From: Clostridium sp.
Lineage (GTDB): Bacteria > Bacillota_I > Bacilli_A > Acholeplasmatales > Anaeroplasmataceae
Direction: 5' to 3'
DNA: 64,000 nt
Assembly: GCA_022010015.1 (NCBI GenBank)
Contig: CP091735.1
Coordinates: 1,240,001 to 1,304,000, forward strand
Shown: in pieces, positions 63,213 to 64,000 of the stretch
Layout: each line of letters starts with the position of its first letter
Position numbering within the stretch: the first letter of the stretch is position 1
The notes under the pieces: generated by a model
Seen by the model: only the letters and a program-made list of their open reading frames with translations
Databases searched by the model: none
What the model was told of the DNA's origin: nothing
Position numbers and translations under genes: made by a program

Positions 63213-63742
63213 ATGATTGCATCAGAATATGCAAATGCACTTTATGAATTGGCTTTAGAAGATGACAAGGAAGATATAATAGATAGCAATTTGAATGATT
63301 TTTGTTAGCTTATTAGGCTTAAATCCTGATTTTAAGAAAATAATCGAAACGAATACAATTAGACATAACAAAAAAATAGAGCTTTTTAAAAAAATGTTTT
63401 AAAGGGCTTTGATTCTTTATTTATTGATTTTTTTAGCTGTGGTTAATGATCATGATCGTTTTAAAGAAATTAATAATATAATGGTTGAATATAAGAAAAT
63501 AATTGATAATGCTAAAAAAATATTTTGCATGTTGATGTTATGTCTTGCTATAAATTACAAGAAGACGAATTAAAAAAAGAATTAGAAATGCCTTAGAAAG
63601 AAAAATATCCATCTAAAAAAATATTGAGATTACAAATGTTATTGATGAATCCTTGATTGGCGGAATTAATATTGTATGTAATGGTCAAAATTATGATATT
63701 TCTTTAAAGCGTCAATTAGATGTAATGAAGGCATCGCTATAG
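63213..63742 (+). CDS. atpH: ATP synthase subunit delta
   Basis: About 175 residues. EYANALYELAL at the start, and the C-terminal DESLIGGINIVCNGQNYDISLKRQL block of OSCP/delta subunits that caps the F1 head. Breaks at 63300, 63390, 63435, 63520 and 63590-63620. Confidence 0.93.
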
Positions 63743-63754
63743 AAAGGATAAATT

Positions 63755-64000
63755 ATGTCAAATATAAATTTATCAGAAATCTCTAATTTGATAAAAGAGC
63801 AAATTCGTTCTTACAAGGAAGAAATTCATACTGAAAATATTGGTAAGGTTGTTGAGGTTGGCGATGGCATTGCAATTATCTATGGCTTAGAGCATGCAAT
63901 GCAAGGTGAACTTTTAATATTTCCAAATGATGTATATGGTATGGTTCAAAATCTTGAAAACGATACTGTTGGTGCCATTTTGCTTGGCGAGAGCTCTTTA
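63755..64000 (+). CDS. atpA: ATP synthase subunit alpha (3' partial)
   Basis: First 82 residues, intact to the window edge: ISNLIKEQIRSYKEE, then VGDGIAIIYGLEHAMQGELL and NLENDTVGAILLGE, the N-terminal beta-barrel of the alpha subunit. Behind AAAGGA. Confidence 0.95.
   Translation, partial: MSNINLSEISNLIKEQIRSYKEEIHTENIGKVVEVGDGIAIIYGLEHAMQGELLIFPNDVYGMVQNLENDTVGAILLGESSL

Noticed and set aside
1..64000. Genetic code 4 (TGA as Trp)
   Set aside because: rpiB ends at TGA with an ATGA overlap to upp, the Rhs gene ends the same way, and Trp is coded by TGG throughout.
1..64000. True mass pseudogenisation of the window
   Set aside because: Breaks cluster at A/T runs, leave codon-level family similarity intact on both sides, and also affect essential genes such as the atp operon, upp and glmS.

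Overview
The window comes from a low-GC Bacillota. TGA is used as a stop (rpiB ends in an ATGA overlap with upp), so this is not a code-4 mollicute, and Spo0A, CcpA-type cre sites and a class III ribonucleotide reductase are present. Serine-rich lipoproteins, BspA-like LRR and Rhs proteins, a pectin-degradation locus and an ATP synthase c subunit of sodium-binding type suggest an anaerobic gut or rumen Bacilli/Erysipelotrichia-like lineage. The lineage is inference.

Nearly every gene is cut by frameshifts, almost all at A or T runs that look one or two bases too long. Shortening these runs restores family-typical proteins and also brings two promoter spacers from 19 to 17 bp. I read this as homopolymer over-calling, not true decay. 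Gene coordinates therefore span the whole restored gene, and proteins are described after mental correction. Exceptions that look genuine are named.

Layout. 1-10.4 kb: BspA-like surface protein, PepF peptidase, an unknown protein, pectate lyase lipoprotein, MATE exporter and an EF-G-like GTPase. 10.4-12.9 kb (minus): ABC-2 exporter. 12.9-21.2 kb: a probable undescribed RiPP-type cluster with a nucleotidyltransferase, two short peptides sharing an EDIIAAS leader, each next to a secreted protein (one an endonuclease I) and both secreted proteins sharing a C-terminal domain, then an HPr-kinase-like protein, a PqqD-like protein, an S24/S26 peptidase and an ABC exporter. It resembles a lasso-peptide locus without the cyclase. 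21.3-26.2 kb: two-component system, VTC-domain protein, DUF4956 and a beta-helix lipoprotein.

26.3-31.6 kb: an Rhs toxin module with three different C-terminal tips behind repeated core sequence, each followed by a candidate immunity gene; the second tip is a TNT-type NADase domain. 31.8-35 kb: nrdD-nrdG-dut behind an attenuator-like hairpin. 35-41.5 kb: HtrA-like protease, HAD phosphatase, VCBS rhamnogalacturonan-lyase-like protein, small lipoprotein, candidate sRNA, DUF1508 repeat protein. 41.6-48.2 kb: glmS and convergent spo0A, whose shared terminator has been split by a 4.1-kb, compositionally foreign element with 15-bp inverted repeats carrying an M64 (IgA-protease family) surface peptidase and a candidate structured RNA. 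Two 0A boxes lie upstream of spo0A.

48.3-59.8 kb: divergent pectin locus under a central cre site: pectinesterase (minus), and a CUT1 sugar ABC transporter with its own ATPase, membrane proteins and a GH28 polygalacturonase (plus). 59.9-64 kb: rpiB, upp and the start of the atp operon (atpZ, I, B, E, F, H, A partial). I saw no tRNA, rRNA or CRISPR array.
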